The notes beneath the pieces were generated by a model. It was not told the origin of the DNA. It was given only the letters and a program-made list of their open reading frames with translations, and did not search any database. From Phytophthora quininea (taxonomy: Eukaryota; Oomycota; Peronosporomycetes; Peronosporales; Peronosporaceae): a stretch of DNA of 64,000 nucleotides. Below, piece by piece: positions 10,459-20,300 of the stretch (positions within the stretch are counted from its first letter, which is position 1; every line of letters begins with the position of its first letter). Location: the NCBI GenBank assembly GCA_011947345.1, contig JAAVTG010000075.1, forward strand, positions 1,178,001 through 1,242,000, given 5' to 3'. The position numbers and the translations under genes were made by a program.

Positions 10459-11662
10459 ATGCGTGCCCCAATGAAGTTTGCGCTGTTGGTGGCCGTGGCG
10501 ACCGCGATGATGGCGTCCACCGACGCCCTCGGCTTCGAGGACAATGTCGGCAAGGAGGGCGACACGGTCGGGGTCGTTAAGGGCGCCGACACCTCGCTCG
10601 TCGACACGCGGGTCACGGGCAAGAAGACCGACGCAGTCAGCGATGCGGCCACCACTCCGTCCCCTACATTCGGAGACGGCTCGGGCGACTCGTACGTGAC
10701 CCAAACAGATACGTCGGTGCAAGACCAGACGGCTCAAAAAGCCACGAAAGCGGACACGGCGCTCGTAGATACGAACGTGACAGGCAAGAAGAAGACCAGC
10801 TCTGTCGACGATGCATCCACGACGCCGGCCCCCACTTTTGCCGATAACGGATCCGACGAGACGGTGACCCAGCAAGACACATCGCCGACCCCAGCACCAT
10901 CGACGCCATCGGCACCGTCGCCGACACCTGCACCATCAACACCATCGGAACCGGCACCAACACCAGCCCCGGCTCCAGCTCCAACTCCAGCCCCAGCTCC
11001 GACACCAGCACCTGCTCCGGCTCCAACTCCAGCAGCGACAACACCGACGGACGAAGCGCCCACCCCGGCGCCGTCGACGCCGTCAGAGGAGACGCCTACT
11101 CCAGCGCCAGCCACCCCACGGCGGAGAAAGTCACGCCGGCCCCCACTACTGGAACTGATACCGGCGAGGCTCCCACCCCGGCGCCGACTGGCACCGATAC
11201 GTCGACGGATCAAAGCGGTGACACCCCCACTCCAGCGCCGACCGGCACCGATGGGGGTGGTGATGTCACCCCAGCACCGAGTACTCCGGGAGGGGTGAGG
11301 CAAAGACGCCATGCCCCTCGCTTCCTCAGGCAGGTTCATCCTCAGGGGCGACCCCGGCCCCCACGACAGGCGATGAGAGCGCCGGCAGCGGTGGTTCTGC
11401 AACCACGTCGGGAGCAAGGACTCCGTGTCCGTCACTGCCTCAACCTGACGACGGCAGCAGCAGCACGAGTACCAAGAGCAAGACCCCGTGCCCGTCGCTG
11501 CCGCAGCCGGCGGACGCATCGGCTTCCGCCGCCGCTGCCAACGATAAGGTTAAGCAACAGAGTTCCGGGGAGGGCATTACACAACGGACTTCCACCGCGG
11601 CCGCACGGATGGCGCCCGCCCTGGCAGCAGTCGCCGTATCTGCAGTCTATTTGCTCCTGTAG
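10459..11662 (+). CDS. Mucin-like, probably GPI-anchored surface protein with PCPSL motifs, copy 1
   Basis: The ATG at 10459 begins a signal peptide (MRAPMKFALLVAVATAMMAS). Then come two copies of a unit of about 60 residues (ADTSLVDTRVTGKK and ADTALVDTNVTGKK, each ending near TTPSPTF or TTPAPTF), a long Pro/Ala/Thr stalk (PTPAPAP), three motifs of the form (A/S)(K/R)TPCPSLPQ, and a C-terminal hydrophobic stretch (MAPALAAVAVSAVYLLL) typical of a GPI-attachment signal. The only cysteines in the mature part are those of the three motifs. Two single-base deficits, at 11114-11117 (C run) and 11292-11295 (G run), must be mended to read through; then the protein is 401 aa. A heavily O-glycosylated cell-surface protein is inferred. 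It is followed by a relative at 12306. Confidence 0.75.
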
Positions 11663-12305
11663 GAGCTACCCCGTTCAAGCAAGAAGTGTGTCTGTATCCG
11701 TGAGTGAGTGCATCGTCAGTTGGCCGGAGCTGCAGACAGATATGCAGCCCGACACACGCCGTCACCGATTTAAAGTAAGCGCGAGAAGCAATATACGAAT
11801 CCCGAGTTCGTCCCATTCAAGTGCATCGAGGTGTTGACTCGAGAGCCTCTGGTTGGGGACAGGCAGCAGTTTTGACGGAACTGGTCCGCCCATCTTGTTA
11901 AGGCTATCTGGTGGCCGCGCAATAGATCGCTTCCTTGGTTGCGCCCCATGTTTTCTGCGTGCGGCCACGTTCTCCCTCCGCTTTATTCACCAGGGCCTAC
12001 TCCGCGATGCTTGCCCCCAACAACGTCGTTGCTGTCGTTGTTGAGACGCATCCATATGGGGTCTGCTGACACCTCCAGAACGGCTGTCAAACGACCACCA
12101 CCTGGACGATGACCCGCCGCCAGGTGCTTTTCGGAAAAGAAAGCCTTTTCCTGCAAAATGCATCGCCGCTACAGCCCGTCGCCTCCGCAGAGGCTGTGCG
12201 GGTGGTGCTGTCAACGCAATGTTCAGCACTCGCCAATTTCTCCGTCCCTCGAAGCCGACACCGCCCCGCAGGGACGCCTCGATCAGCAAGCAGGGCAGAG
12301 TTGGC
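11663..12305. other. Intergenic region between the two mucin-like genes
   Basis: About 640 bases with no convincing gene. Short open frames exist on both strands but have no domain or compositional support. It should contain the promoter of the second mucin-like gene. Confidence 0.5.
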
Positions 12306-13091
12306 ATGCGCGTGACGACCAAGCTGGCGGTGCTGGCGGTGGCCTGCGCAGCGCTCTGCAGCGATGGCGGCGCCGTCGACACCAGCGCCATCACCTTCGG
12401 CAACACGGATCTGTCCTCCACGGGGAATGGTGCCGTCACCGCCGCCTCCGTCGCTTCGGACGCAGACACCACAGGAAAGACGCCGTGTCCTTCGCTGCCG
12501 CAGGCCACTGCGGCCGGATCTGCCGGTGCAGGCACACCCGCAGCTACAGCAGCCCCAGCAGCTACAGCAGCCCCAGCAGCTACAGCAGCCCCAGCAGCTA
12601 CAGCAGCCCCAGCAGCTACAGCAGCCCCGGCAGCCCCAGCAGCTACAGCAGCCCCAGCAGCTACAGCAGCCACAGATGCGCCCGCCCAGGCGGCGGCAAG
12701 CACAGAAGCACCCGCCGCTACAACAGCAGCACCGGAGACGACGACAGCGCCGCCCGCCGCCACTACAGCCAAGACGCCGTGTCCATCGTTACCGCAGCCG
12801 TCATTGTCCAGTAGTGGAAGCGGCGACGCTGCCGGCAACAGCAGTACCAGCTCCAAGACTGGCAAGAGTCCGTGCCCGTCGCTGCAAACGGCGTCGACCT
12901 CGTCGGACGGCTCGGTGTCGTCCCCGTGTCCGTCATTGAAAACCGCGACGAGGGCTCCGTGCCCGTCGCTGCCGACCGCCTCCAAATCTTCGTCCGGCGA
13001 CGGCGCTTCGGGCGAAAGCGATGCGGCCCACGCCGCCGTGTCCACCGTGACGATCGCAGTCGTGGCCGCCTCCGCCGTACTGCTGCTCTAG
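12306..13091 (+). CDS. Mucin-like, probably GPI-anchored surface protein with PCPSL motifs, copy 2
   Basis: 261 aa from the ATG at 12306. An in-frame ATG 87 bases upstream would bury the signal peptide (MRVTTKLAVLAVACAALC). The body is Ala/Thr/Pro/Ser rich with an AATAAP hexapeptide array and five PCPSL motifs: GKTPCPSLPQ, AKTPCPSLPQ, GKSPCPSLQT, SSPCPSLKT and RAPCPSLPT. It ends in a hydrophobic tail (VSTVTIAVVAASAVLLL) that looks like a GPI signal. All cysteines of the mature chain lie in the motifs. The reading frame is intact. It shares signal, stalk, motif and anchor layout with the gene at 10459, so the two are tandem paralogues. Function unknown; a cell-wall or adhesive surface role is inferred. 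Confidence 0.8.
   Translation: MRVTTKLAVLAVACAALCSDGGAVDTSAITFGNTDLSSTGNGAVTAASVASDADTTGKTPCPSLPQATAAGSAGAGTPAATAAPAATAAPAATAAPAATAAPAATAAPAAPAATAAPAATAATDAPAQAAASTEAPAATTAAPETTTAPPAATTAKTPCPSLPQPSLSSSGSGDAAGNSSTSSKTGKSPCPSLQTASTSSDGSVSSPCPSLKTATRAPCPSLPTASKSSSGDGASGESDAAHAAVSTVTIAVVAASAVLLL
12536..12677 (+). repeat. 18-base minisatellite encoding AATAAP
   Basis: Tandem copies of an 18-base unit (AGCTACAGCAGCCCCAGC and close variants), seven to eight in all, with one 9-base partial insertion. They encode the Ala/Thr/Pro stalk of the second mucin-like protein. Frame-preserving unit length makes copy number a likely variable site. Confidence 0.85.
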
Positions 13092-13345
13092 AAGCCTCAT
13101 CGGGAATGTGTAGTGTTGTATGTGGGTCCGTATGGGACCGAGACTCCGCGCCAAGAGAATACAGCTGCCGTCGGTGTCTCGAGTAATATAAGTCGATGTG
13201 TGTTTGTCCTGTTCCTCCATCAACTACAGCAACAACTTGTTCCAACATGCTGGCAAACGCTAAAAAGTGCTCGTAGTTCCTACTCTTGAGCACATTTCAT
13301 TGTTTCTACGCATGTCTATCGCATGAGCCGCTCGCCATTGGCACC

Positions 13346-14312
13346 ATGGCGGCGTACAAGACCAGCGAGAAGCGCTGGAAGCGAGTCCCCGAGGCGGAGC
13401 TGCTGCATGACGAGCGTCTGATCGACCCGCACAATCTCAGCAAGGAGCAGCAGGCCAAAGTACAGCGCGTGGGCAGCTTTCAGTGGCTCGAGAACGACGT
13501 GGAGCGCCCGTGCTGGCCTTCGACGCCTTCGGGTCGTCGCACCGCGGCTTCTGTGTGATCCCAGGCGCCCTCGACACCGCCACACAGCTGCAATTCGCGC
13601 ACGCCTGCCTGTAGGCCCAATAACTTGGTAACGCCTTGGAGTAGTCGCTCACAGCTCGCCGTTGTTGTAGGACCGAGTACGCTGAGGAGCCCCACGTGAC
13701 CAACATGCATCTCCAGAGCCAGCAGGTCAAGGACATTTGGCGCAAGGCACGCGAGTCCCATCCGCAAGACCCGAGCGAGTCCCCACAGCTTGCCAAGCTC
13801 CACTGGGCGGCGTCAGGATATCACTACGACTGGACGGCCAGGAAGTACTACAAGGACAGCTTCTCGCCGGTGCCGGTGCTGCTGCAGCAGCTAGCAGCTC
13901 GATGCGCCTCGGCGTGCGGCATGGCGCTGAAGGCGGAGGCCGTGATCGTCAACTACTACAAGCAAAAGTCGACCATGGGCGGCCACCTGGACGACGTCGA
14001 GTACACGATGGACCACCCGGTGGTGTCGCTGTCGCTCGGCAGTTGCTGCGTGTTCCTCATGGGAGGACGCAGCAAGGACGAACCGCCGCTGGAGCTTCTG
14101 CTGCGAAGTGGGGACATTGCCATCATGGGCGGAGAGTCGCGGAGCTGTTACCACGGCGTGGCGCGCGTGCTCCTTCGCCTGTCCTCGTGTCGAGTGAGCA
14201 GATGGCAGAAGGAGACGATGCTCGAAAGGAGGACTACGACGCTGTCCAGAAGTATTTGAGCTCGCAGCGCATCAACGTGAACGTGAGGCAAGTATATCCG
14301 ACAGAGAGCTAG
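13346..14312 (+). CDS. AlkB-family Fe(II)/2-oxoglutarate dioxygenase, ALKBH1-like
   Basis: Two exons, 13346-13610 and 13671-14312 (60-base intron, GTAGGC donor, TTGTAG acceptor), 302 aa after mending. Iron ligands are visible as HxD in MGGHLDDVE and the distal His in SCYHGVARV. The 2-oxoglutarate-binding C-terminus is INVNVRQVYP, matching the Asn-x-Asn/Arg pattern of ALKBH1-type proteins, and the core VVSLSLGSCCVFLMGG is typical. ALKBH1 enzymes demethylate nucleic acids, including tRNA in nucleus and mitochondria; the exact substrate here is unknown. Two single-base deficits: C run at 13507-13509, and CC at 14172-14173, just after the distal His. The start ATG gives MAAYKTSEKRWKRVPEAELL, with no clear targeting peptide. 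Confidence 0.85.
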
Positions 14313-14809
14313 CCTGTGGCGACTGGAATGCTCCGTGCCGAATCATCCGGCGCTGGAAGCCGACTATAGAGATAGAGTTTCGTTGCAATATCTAAAAAAA
14401 TCGTCGGTTTGGTGCTCCGCCGTCGCGCTGCAGCTGCGGTCGACAGCTTGGTCACCCGGCTGGATAGCCACGAACACGACGTTGGCGCTAACGAACGTGG
14501 GCCGCCGCAGGGTCTCGGAATTGAAAGCATGTTGCGTTTGAGCGCGGCAAAAAAACAATCGCTGCTGCATGGAGCTTCTTCCAACAGAGCTGCTCGTCCA
14601 AGCCACACACGTACTGGCCAGGAAACCAAGGCAGCCACCACGGGATCGTGGAGCGCTTCGCCAAAAAGCGGCGAGCAAAGAAATACTTTTGCTTTCGGTT
14701 GAGTCGCCTGTCTTCGAAAAGCCCCAGCCCTAACCGCACTGGCGCGCGTCGCTGAAGCCGGTATGCAGGTCCGACTTTTAAGGACTTGCTCACTGTTCAA
14801 ACTGCGAGG
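14313..14809. other. Intergenic spacer before the bZIP gene
   Basis: No gene recognised. A long minus-strand open frame (14309-15301) crosses it but is mostly antisense to the bZIP gene and lacks protein-like composition. Confidence 0.5.
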
Positions 14810-15666
14810 ATGGCACAACCGGCGCCCACCGACGAGGCCCTGCGACTGGAGCGCCGACGCAAGCAGTGCCGCGTGAGCCAGCGCCGCTACCGCGACAAGA
14901 AGAGCTCGACCGAGTACAACCTCAAGCTGGACATCAACAGTCTGCGCGAGAGCATACAGGCGCTCAAGGGGCTGCGCGAGCTGCTCGAGACCAAACTCTG
15001 GAGCTCGCGCCTGGCGCAGAACGCCGCCGTGCTCAAGGCCGTGGAGCAGTACTACGCCGTGCTCCGCCAGGGCCTGCACAACCCTGAGGCCGGCGGTGAC
15101 AACGTGCACCGGTGTTTCCGCATGCAGCTGGGCTTCCTCGCCGCCTTCCTGGACGCCAACGTGCAGTTTGGGGACGCCAACGGCGTGCGATGCGTGTTGG
15201 AGCAGTGGCACCGGTACACGCAGTTCCACGCGTGGATCGAGGCCGGTTTCACGTCGGCCGAGGTGTTCGGGTCGGCCGACTCGCCAGTCGTCGTGGCCCA
15301 AGGCTCGCTCACGGTGTTGGTTAACAGCACGACGCTGGAGAAGATCTTCCCCAACTGCCTGCGAGACAGGGCGCTTGCCGCGTCACTGATGGACCGCGTG
15401 GTTGAGTATCACACCGTCACCACGTTCTCGTTCAACGAGCGCGCGCAGGTCGAGCGGTTGGACATGGAGGTGGACTTTCTCGGGGACTCGGCACCGTTTT
15501 GGGAAGTGCCGTCGACGCGTCTCGAGCGCTGCAAGGTGCACGCGTCGCAGAATGCTCCAAGCTGACGGAAGACACGGAAACTGACAACCAACAGCTAGAG
15601 CAAGAGTTTGAGCAGATTGGGCTGCAAAATATCTCCCTACTGGAGCTGGACTACATTGCGAGGTAG
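14810..15666 (+). CDS. bZIP transcription factor with Cys in place of the invariant Asn
   Basis: Starts MAQPAPTDEALRLERRRKQC. The basic region RRKQCRVSQRRYRDKK has Cys eight residues before the conserved Arg, where classical bZIPs have Asn. Leucine-type heptads follow (YNLKLDINSLRESIQALKGL). A conserved-looking C-terminal domain of about 150 residues (FLAAFLDANVQFGDANGVRC ... GSLTVLVNSTTLEKIFPN) is typical in layout of oomycete bZIPs but has no known activity. One C is missing at 15557-15558: as read the protein stops at 15565, and with the base added it continues NAPKLTEDTETDNQQLEQEF and ends at 15666 (285 aa). A nuclear DNA-binding regulator. Cys/Val variants were described in Phytophthora infestans and linked to oxidative-stress defence. 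Confidence 0.9.
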
Positions 15667-15820
15667 CTCCTGTCTCCGCCATCTTGGTTTGATGATATTT
15701 TTTACGTGACAGACGCTCGACTACGGTATATTAATTAACACGTGTTGTTCATTTGACGTTGGGGACAATTTGGCGGACATACAGAACGTTTGAGCTGCAA
15801 CCGATCTTGTTTGTATTCAC

Positions 15821-17199
15821 CTAGCATAAATTACGTACTTGAGCGTTCTGGAGCTGAGGGAAGCTCCGCACTGCCGCGATATGGCGCTTGCGCTTCCGAT
15901 CGGAAGAGACGGACTCTAACTTCAACGGCGTCAGTTTGGTGTAGGTTGCTGGGCGTGACGGGCTGGTGAGGTATTCCAGCGAGCGGCTGGAGGAACTGTA
16001 GCGGGACTCGCCGACGCGGGTGGCGACATTTGATCGCTTGAGTGGCTTGCTGGTTGACATCGGCAACAAAACGCTTGCAGCGCCACCATCCGAGTCATCG
16101 TTGTCGGTCGAGCTCTCGACGACATCATTCGACTTGGGTTCTGCGGTTTCCAGCATACCAAGCACGCCCGAGTAGGTTACTTCGAGGCACTGCTTGTCGG
16201 TCTGCGCTTTGTCATTGCCGGTTCGGTCGACGCCGGAGTTGTGGTGGTTTATGACTGGCAGCTCGCCGGCGGCCAACTCGCAACTGCTGCTGTTTGATAT
16301 CGTCTCCAGTTCCGTCCCCGAGTCGGGAGCATTGGGCGTCGCAGCATTCGCCTTGCTAGGTCTCTCAGCTGAGGTGGACCTTGAGACAGCGGTCTCACGA
16401 CAGTGCGAGCAGAACCAATCTCCGTCAGGGACGTCCATTATCGGAGGTTGTACGCAGCGCAGATGGTAAGCCCGCTCACACCCGTCACAACACAGTAGCT
16501 TCCCACCTTTAAAGCACGCTTCGCAGTGCTCTTTATGATGGTCCATCGAACGCAGTCGGGTTAGTCGAGCAGCTCCTCTCGACTTCTTGTTCTGCTGCCG
16601 CTGAGACCAACGCTGATAACCTGGCGACCGTTTCCACAGGTAGAACTTGCTCACGAGCTCCGGAGTGGTCACTTTACTCCCGAGTTTCTTCTGCTCAATG
16701 GCAAATACAAATGTTATCAACATGATTCAACTTCTAATTGCTGAAGAACTATCACCTTCACAAGATGAAATTTTTGCCATGTCTGGCCATCGCCCTTTCG
16801 AAAGCTTGGAGACGGATCCGTTCGTCCTGATCTCGTTTCAATCTCAATTTCTCCCGTCGAGCCGAGTGAAGCAACTCGACACTACACGGCACGTCGTAGT
16901 CCCCGTCGAAGAGACATTGCAGCGCCTGCGTGTACGTGATTAAAATCCCCAATACATTTGGACCGTGAAATCAATACCCTGGTTTTACTGACCAGCTCTG
17001 TCTCGTTCATCCAGGCGTAACCATGGAGGAATTCGATAACCGCATCACCATCCAGAGGAGGTTGTTCGCCCCCGCGCCACCCCCATCGCTGCCGACACTT
17101 GGGCTCGTACTGGCGTTTATTTTGCTGCTGCGCTTCGACCGACAGCAGCGCCGGAATCTCCGCGCGAATGTCGTCGTCTTCCGCCTCAAGCGAAGACAT
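15821..17199 (-). CDS. ELM2-SANT-PHD chromatin protein, paralogue A
   Basis: Three exons: 17199-16993, 16925-16762 and 16690-15821, 413 aa. Exon 1 carries an ELM2-like motif (IRAEIPALL ... YEPKCRQRWGW). Exons 2-3 make a SANT domain (RLQAFERAMARHGKNF..., then KVTTPELVSKFYLWKR). Exon 3 has a PHD finger with C4HC3 spacing (CEACFKGGKLLCCDGCERAY, HLRCVQ, GDWFCSHC). The acidic/Ser-rich C-terminus ends in a basic patch (SDRKRKRHIA). ELM2-SANT proteins recruit and activate class I histone deacetylases, and PHD fingers read histone tails, so a nuclear co-repressor subunit is inferred. One A is missing in exon 2 (T5 at 16771-16775 on the plus strand); the paralogue has the intact HGKKFH. An optional GTACGT donor near the stop leaves the last residues uncertain. 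Confidence 0.85.
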
Positions 17200-17342
17200 T
17201 TCGTTCGTTCTTGGTATTTTCTTGACTGGCTTTGTATTGGGTTTCTTTTTATGATACGGCAGTTGAGGGAGGTAAAAAGGTGGCACGATGTAGAAGAAGT
17301 AACCAAGTATTTTTGCTCACGAAAACGTTGGTGAGCTTCTCA

Positions 17343-18614
17343 TCAATTCAATTGCGGGATACGACGTGGTGCAGAGGTCTTCCGGTGACGCTTTCTACCA
17401 GAACCTGGTCTTTCTAATTGCACAGATGTAGAGGCCACAGCAACAGCCTCAGTATTTGGCTGCTCCGGCGGATGACTGACTCGTAAATGTGAACTCTCCG
17501 CGACAGGCTGCTGGGTTTGTGCAGAATCGATGAGATCTTTCAATGCAGACGACGGTGGCTTGACTGCCACAGCTTCCGGTTCATCATGGTCAGAATGGAC
17601 TTCAAGGCTATCAATATCCGGGGTTAACTCCTCGGTACTTGGGTAGTCGGATGACTCTTGATCACTGCTGTTGTCACCCTCCTCCTCTTGGCTGTCGCCT
17701 CCTTCGTAGCTGCTGGCGGATTCACCCACGGTGCGCATGCCAGGGAACGGGACGCAAACCATGCAGTGCTCGTTGTCGTCGCTCGGAATCAGTTTGGGCC
17801 GGACATTCCCCATCGCTTCCTGGCAGTACACACAGTACCAATCTCTGTCGGGTACCCTGGTGATCGACACGCACGAAAAATGGTAGGCACGCGCACAGCC
17901 GTCACAGCACAGTAACTTGCCTCCCGTTGAACATAATTCGCAGCGGTCATTGTGGTAGTCAGGAAGAGTCCCTTTTCCGATTCTCCCTCCTCGCCCCAAT
18001 GGAGACGCGCCACCTCTCTCTTCACCTTTTTTTGTTTTTCTGCCGAAGACGCCAGTCCCGATACTCTGTTGTGCGTTTCCACAGGTAGTACTTACTCACC
18101 ACGTCGCGGGTAGCCACCTTCTTCCCCAATGTTTGCTGTCCACCAAAATCTTCAGAACCAAAACCCTCAAGATCAATACAGCAAAAGATATGGAACCTGC
18201 ACAATGTGAAACTTTTTGCCATGATCCACCACGGCCTTTTCGAAAGCTTCTGGCGTAATGCGCATGTTCTGGTCCCGCTGGGCTCTGCGTCGCGCTCGCC
18301 AGCATTCGTGCAGTCTCCGCGCAGCTCGCGGGACATCAAAGTCACTGTCAAAAAGGCACTGCAGCGCCTGCACCAACAGACTGAGATAAAAGGTTTATTG
18401 CGGCGATATTTCAACGTACCAGTTCGTCCTTATTCAGCACTGAAAACTCCTTGAGAAACTCTTCGACGTTCTCCGAGGACAGCAGAGCCGGCACTCCCTC
18501 CGTCTGCCGAGCGCCCCACCGTTGTTGGCATCGCGGCTTGTACACTTGCGCATCCCGGTCTTCCTGCGGCAGTATCGACGGGATCTCGGCACGGCAGTCC
18601 TCGTCCTTCGACAT
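17343..18614 (-). CDS. ELM2-SANT-PHD chromatin protein, paralogue B
   Basis: Three exons, 18614-18420, 18367-18203 and 18135-17343, with splice positions exactly matching paralogue A. It begins MSKDEDCRAEIPSILPQEDR (ELM2-like), followed by ITPEAFEKAVVDHGKKFHI and VATRDVVSKYYLWKRT (SANT) and a PHD finger (CELCSTGGKLLCCDGCARAY, HFSC, DRDWYCVYC). The tail is acidic and Ser-rich and ends in RKRHRKTSAPRRIPQLN. It lies directly upstream of paralogue A on the same strand, so the pair arose by tandem duplication. Between SANT and PHD the frame shifts within an A7 run (18027-18033 on the plus strand); here one base too many, or two too few, fits, unlike most breaks in this window. About 383 aa. Confidence 0.8.
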
Positions 18615-18671
18615 CTTTCAAGAATCTGGTTTTCTGGTAGGTTATTGAAACGAAAAATCATTTTTATCAAT

Positions 18672-19114
18672 ATGGAGGAGGACCAGGATGTGGCGTTCAT
18701 GCGGCTGGCCATTGTGGAGGCGCACCGCTCGATCCCGTCCGAGAACGCCTACTGCGTCGGCTGCGTGGTCGTGCGCGATGATAAGGTCGTGAGTGCGGGC
18801 TTCTCGCGGGAGCTGCCAGGCAACACGCACGCAGAACAAGTGGCGCTGCAAAAGCTCGACTTTAAAGCCCAGGGCACTACCGTCTACACCACCATGGAGC
18901 CATGCAGCAAGAGAGTGTCGGGAAATGTGCCGTGCGTGCAGAGCTGTCTCCGAGCCGGAGTGACGCGTGTGATCATCGGTGTCATGGAGCCCAAGACGTT
19001 CGTCATCTGCGAGGGGTCACACTGCTCAAGGACGCCGGCGTGGACGTCAAGCTGCTCAAGGGGCTCGAAGCCGAGTGTCTCGCCCCTAACGCACACCTCA
19101 ATCTCGTCTTTTAG
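18672..19114 (+). CDS. Cytidine/deoxycytidylate deaminase-family protein (RibD-like)
   Basis: Single exon, 147 aa after mending. Zinc-site motifs are HAEQVAL (His and the catalytic Glu) and EPCSKRVSGNVPCVQSC (the two Cys ligands with the spacing of riboflavin-type pyrimidine deaminases rather than PCxxC). The fold is complete: an N-terminal helix, CVVVRDDKVVSAGFSRE, VYTTMEP and GVTRVIIGVMEP. It probably deaminates a pyrimidine compound, possibly in riboflavin synthesis or nucleotide salvage; the substrate cannot be read from sequence. One G is missing in the run 19013-19016; mended, the protein ends DVKLLKGLEAECLAPNAHL plus NLVF at 19114. The ATG at 18672 is 58 bases from the divergent start of paralogue B, so they share a very short promoter region. 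Confidence 0.85.
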
Positions 19115-19313
19115 AGGCAGCAAGGTGTTTTCCAGTAATGGATTGACTCTGATGGAGAGAGCAGTGACTTCCCACCATCTTGATGAACGGATGATGACTT
19201 GTTTCCCGCTGTCGTTACGCCTCAATTGAGAGACGACAACATTGAAGGTCATGCTCTACAGCCTCATTATCCATTTTACGAGCTGCAGCAACATCTCCTT
19301 CGACTTATTGAAT

Positions 19314-20300
19314 ATGAAGCACATTGCCGTGTTCACAGCTTTTCTGGCGATGAGCCTGTTGGTTACGATGAACGGAGCAAACGATACGAGCGCGGTCGCC
19401 ACACGAGGCCTAAGTGTCAACGCGACTGACAACATTGAGGACAATGAAGACCACCACCACCACAAGGACCACGTCAAGATCGTCAAGAAAGTCAAGAAGA
19501 TCGCCGTCCCCGTTCCGGTCGCCGTACCGGTGAACGTGCCGCAAGCCGTTCCAGTCCCCATCGCGGTGCCGTCCGCTGTCGTGAACGCCCCCAACAACGT
19601 CGCGGTGGCTCCCGGTAACGTCGCTCCCGGAGCTCCCGGCGCTCCCGGCGCTCCTGGCGCTCCTGGTGTGGCGACGCCTGCTCCGACATCACCGGGTGGC
19701 CGGCCAGCAGCAACTCCTGCAGCGACTCGACCCGGCCGAGCCACACCCGCGCCGACAAACCCCGCCGCTGCTAGTGCACCTGCAGTGCAGCCAACTGCAT
19801 CACCAGTTTTCAATCGCGGTCAACCTGGCGTCGGTGGGAATGGCGGAAATGTTCCAGTGTTCGGCAACAATGGCTTTGGAGGACCCAGTGCGATGGGAGC
19901 TGGTGCGTTCCCTGGAGCGAGTGCGGGTGGTTTCGGCGGCGGCAACCCGATGGGTCCGATGGGAGGACAAGGCTTTGGCGGCAGTCCGTTCGCCGCCGCA
20001 AATGGCCAAGGTGCCGGCTTTGGTGGCAATGCAGCGGGAGGCTTTGGTCAGCCGATGGGACCGATGGGCTTCGATGCGCAAGGTGGCAACGCGTTTGGCG
20101 GATTCGGCGGTGTGAACGGACAAGGAAACGGAAACTTTGCAAGTGGTGCTGTTGGTAGCGGCAATGCAATCGGCAGGATTGGCGGCATGAACGGACAAGG
20201 AAACTTTGGCCAAGGTGGTGTCAGCAGCTTCGGTAGGGCGGCTGGGGGTTTCGGGGCTGCAACCGCTGGCAATGCGTTCAACCGCCAACGACGCCGCTGA
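19314..20300 (+). CDS. Secreted glycine/proline-rich structural-type protein, copy 2
   Basis: Intact 328-aa frame. The signal peptide MKHIAVFTAFLAMSLLVTMN differs from that of the inverted copy at 3084-4148, but the mature part is almost identical: the His/Asp patch EDHHHHKDHV, VPVPVAVPVNVP, four GAP triplets, TPAPTSPGGRPA, then GFGG/GQGN/PMGPMG repeats. It ends with basic NRQRRR. In-frame ATGs upstream exist but would mask the signal peptide. No enzyme motif or anchor was seen. Gly-Pro-rich secreted proteins of this kind are usually wall or extracellular-matrix components; that is inference. Confidence 0.85.
   Translation: MKHIAVFTAFLAMSLLVTMNGANDTSAVATRGLSVNATDNIEDNEDHHHHKDHVKIVKKVKKIAVPVPVAVPVNVPQAVPVPIAVPSAVVNAPNNVAVAPGNVAPGAPGAPGAPGAPGVATPAPTSPGGRPAATPAATRPGRATPAPTNPAAASAPAVQPTASPVFNRGQPGVGGNGGNVPVFGNNGFGGPSAMGAGAFPGASAGGFGGGNPMGPMGGQGFGGSPFAAANGQGAGFGGNAAGGFGQPMGPMGFDAQGGNAFGGFGGVNGQGNGNFASGAVGSGNAIGRIGGMNGQGNFGQGGVSSFGRAAGGFGAATAGNAFNRQRRR
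19356..20254 (+). repeat. Arm 2 of the inverted, near-identical duplication
   Basis: Matches 3200-4106 in reverse complement. It covers the mature coding part only: flanks, signal-peptide start and the last codons are unrelated or diverged. Confidence 0.85.

Noticed and set aside
11987..13045. 352-codon minus-strand open frame across the second mucin-like gene
   Set aside because: It is the antisense of the Ala/Thr/Pro repeat region; its AAVAAGA runs are simply the reverse reading of the minisatellite.
13295..13306. TTTCATTGTTTC, resembling the oomycete initiator element (GCTCATTYYNCAWTTT), 40 bases before the ALKBH1-like start
   Set aside because: Only a partial match; such short motifs are common by chance and no start-site data are available.
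14309..15301. 330-codon minus-strand open frame
   Set aside because: Antisense to the bZIP gene, whose domain content is clear; the minus-strand frame has no recognisable domain.
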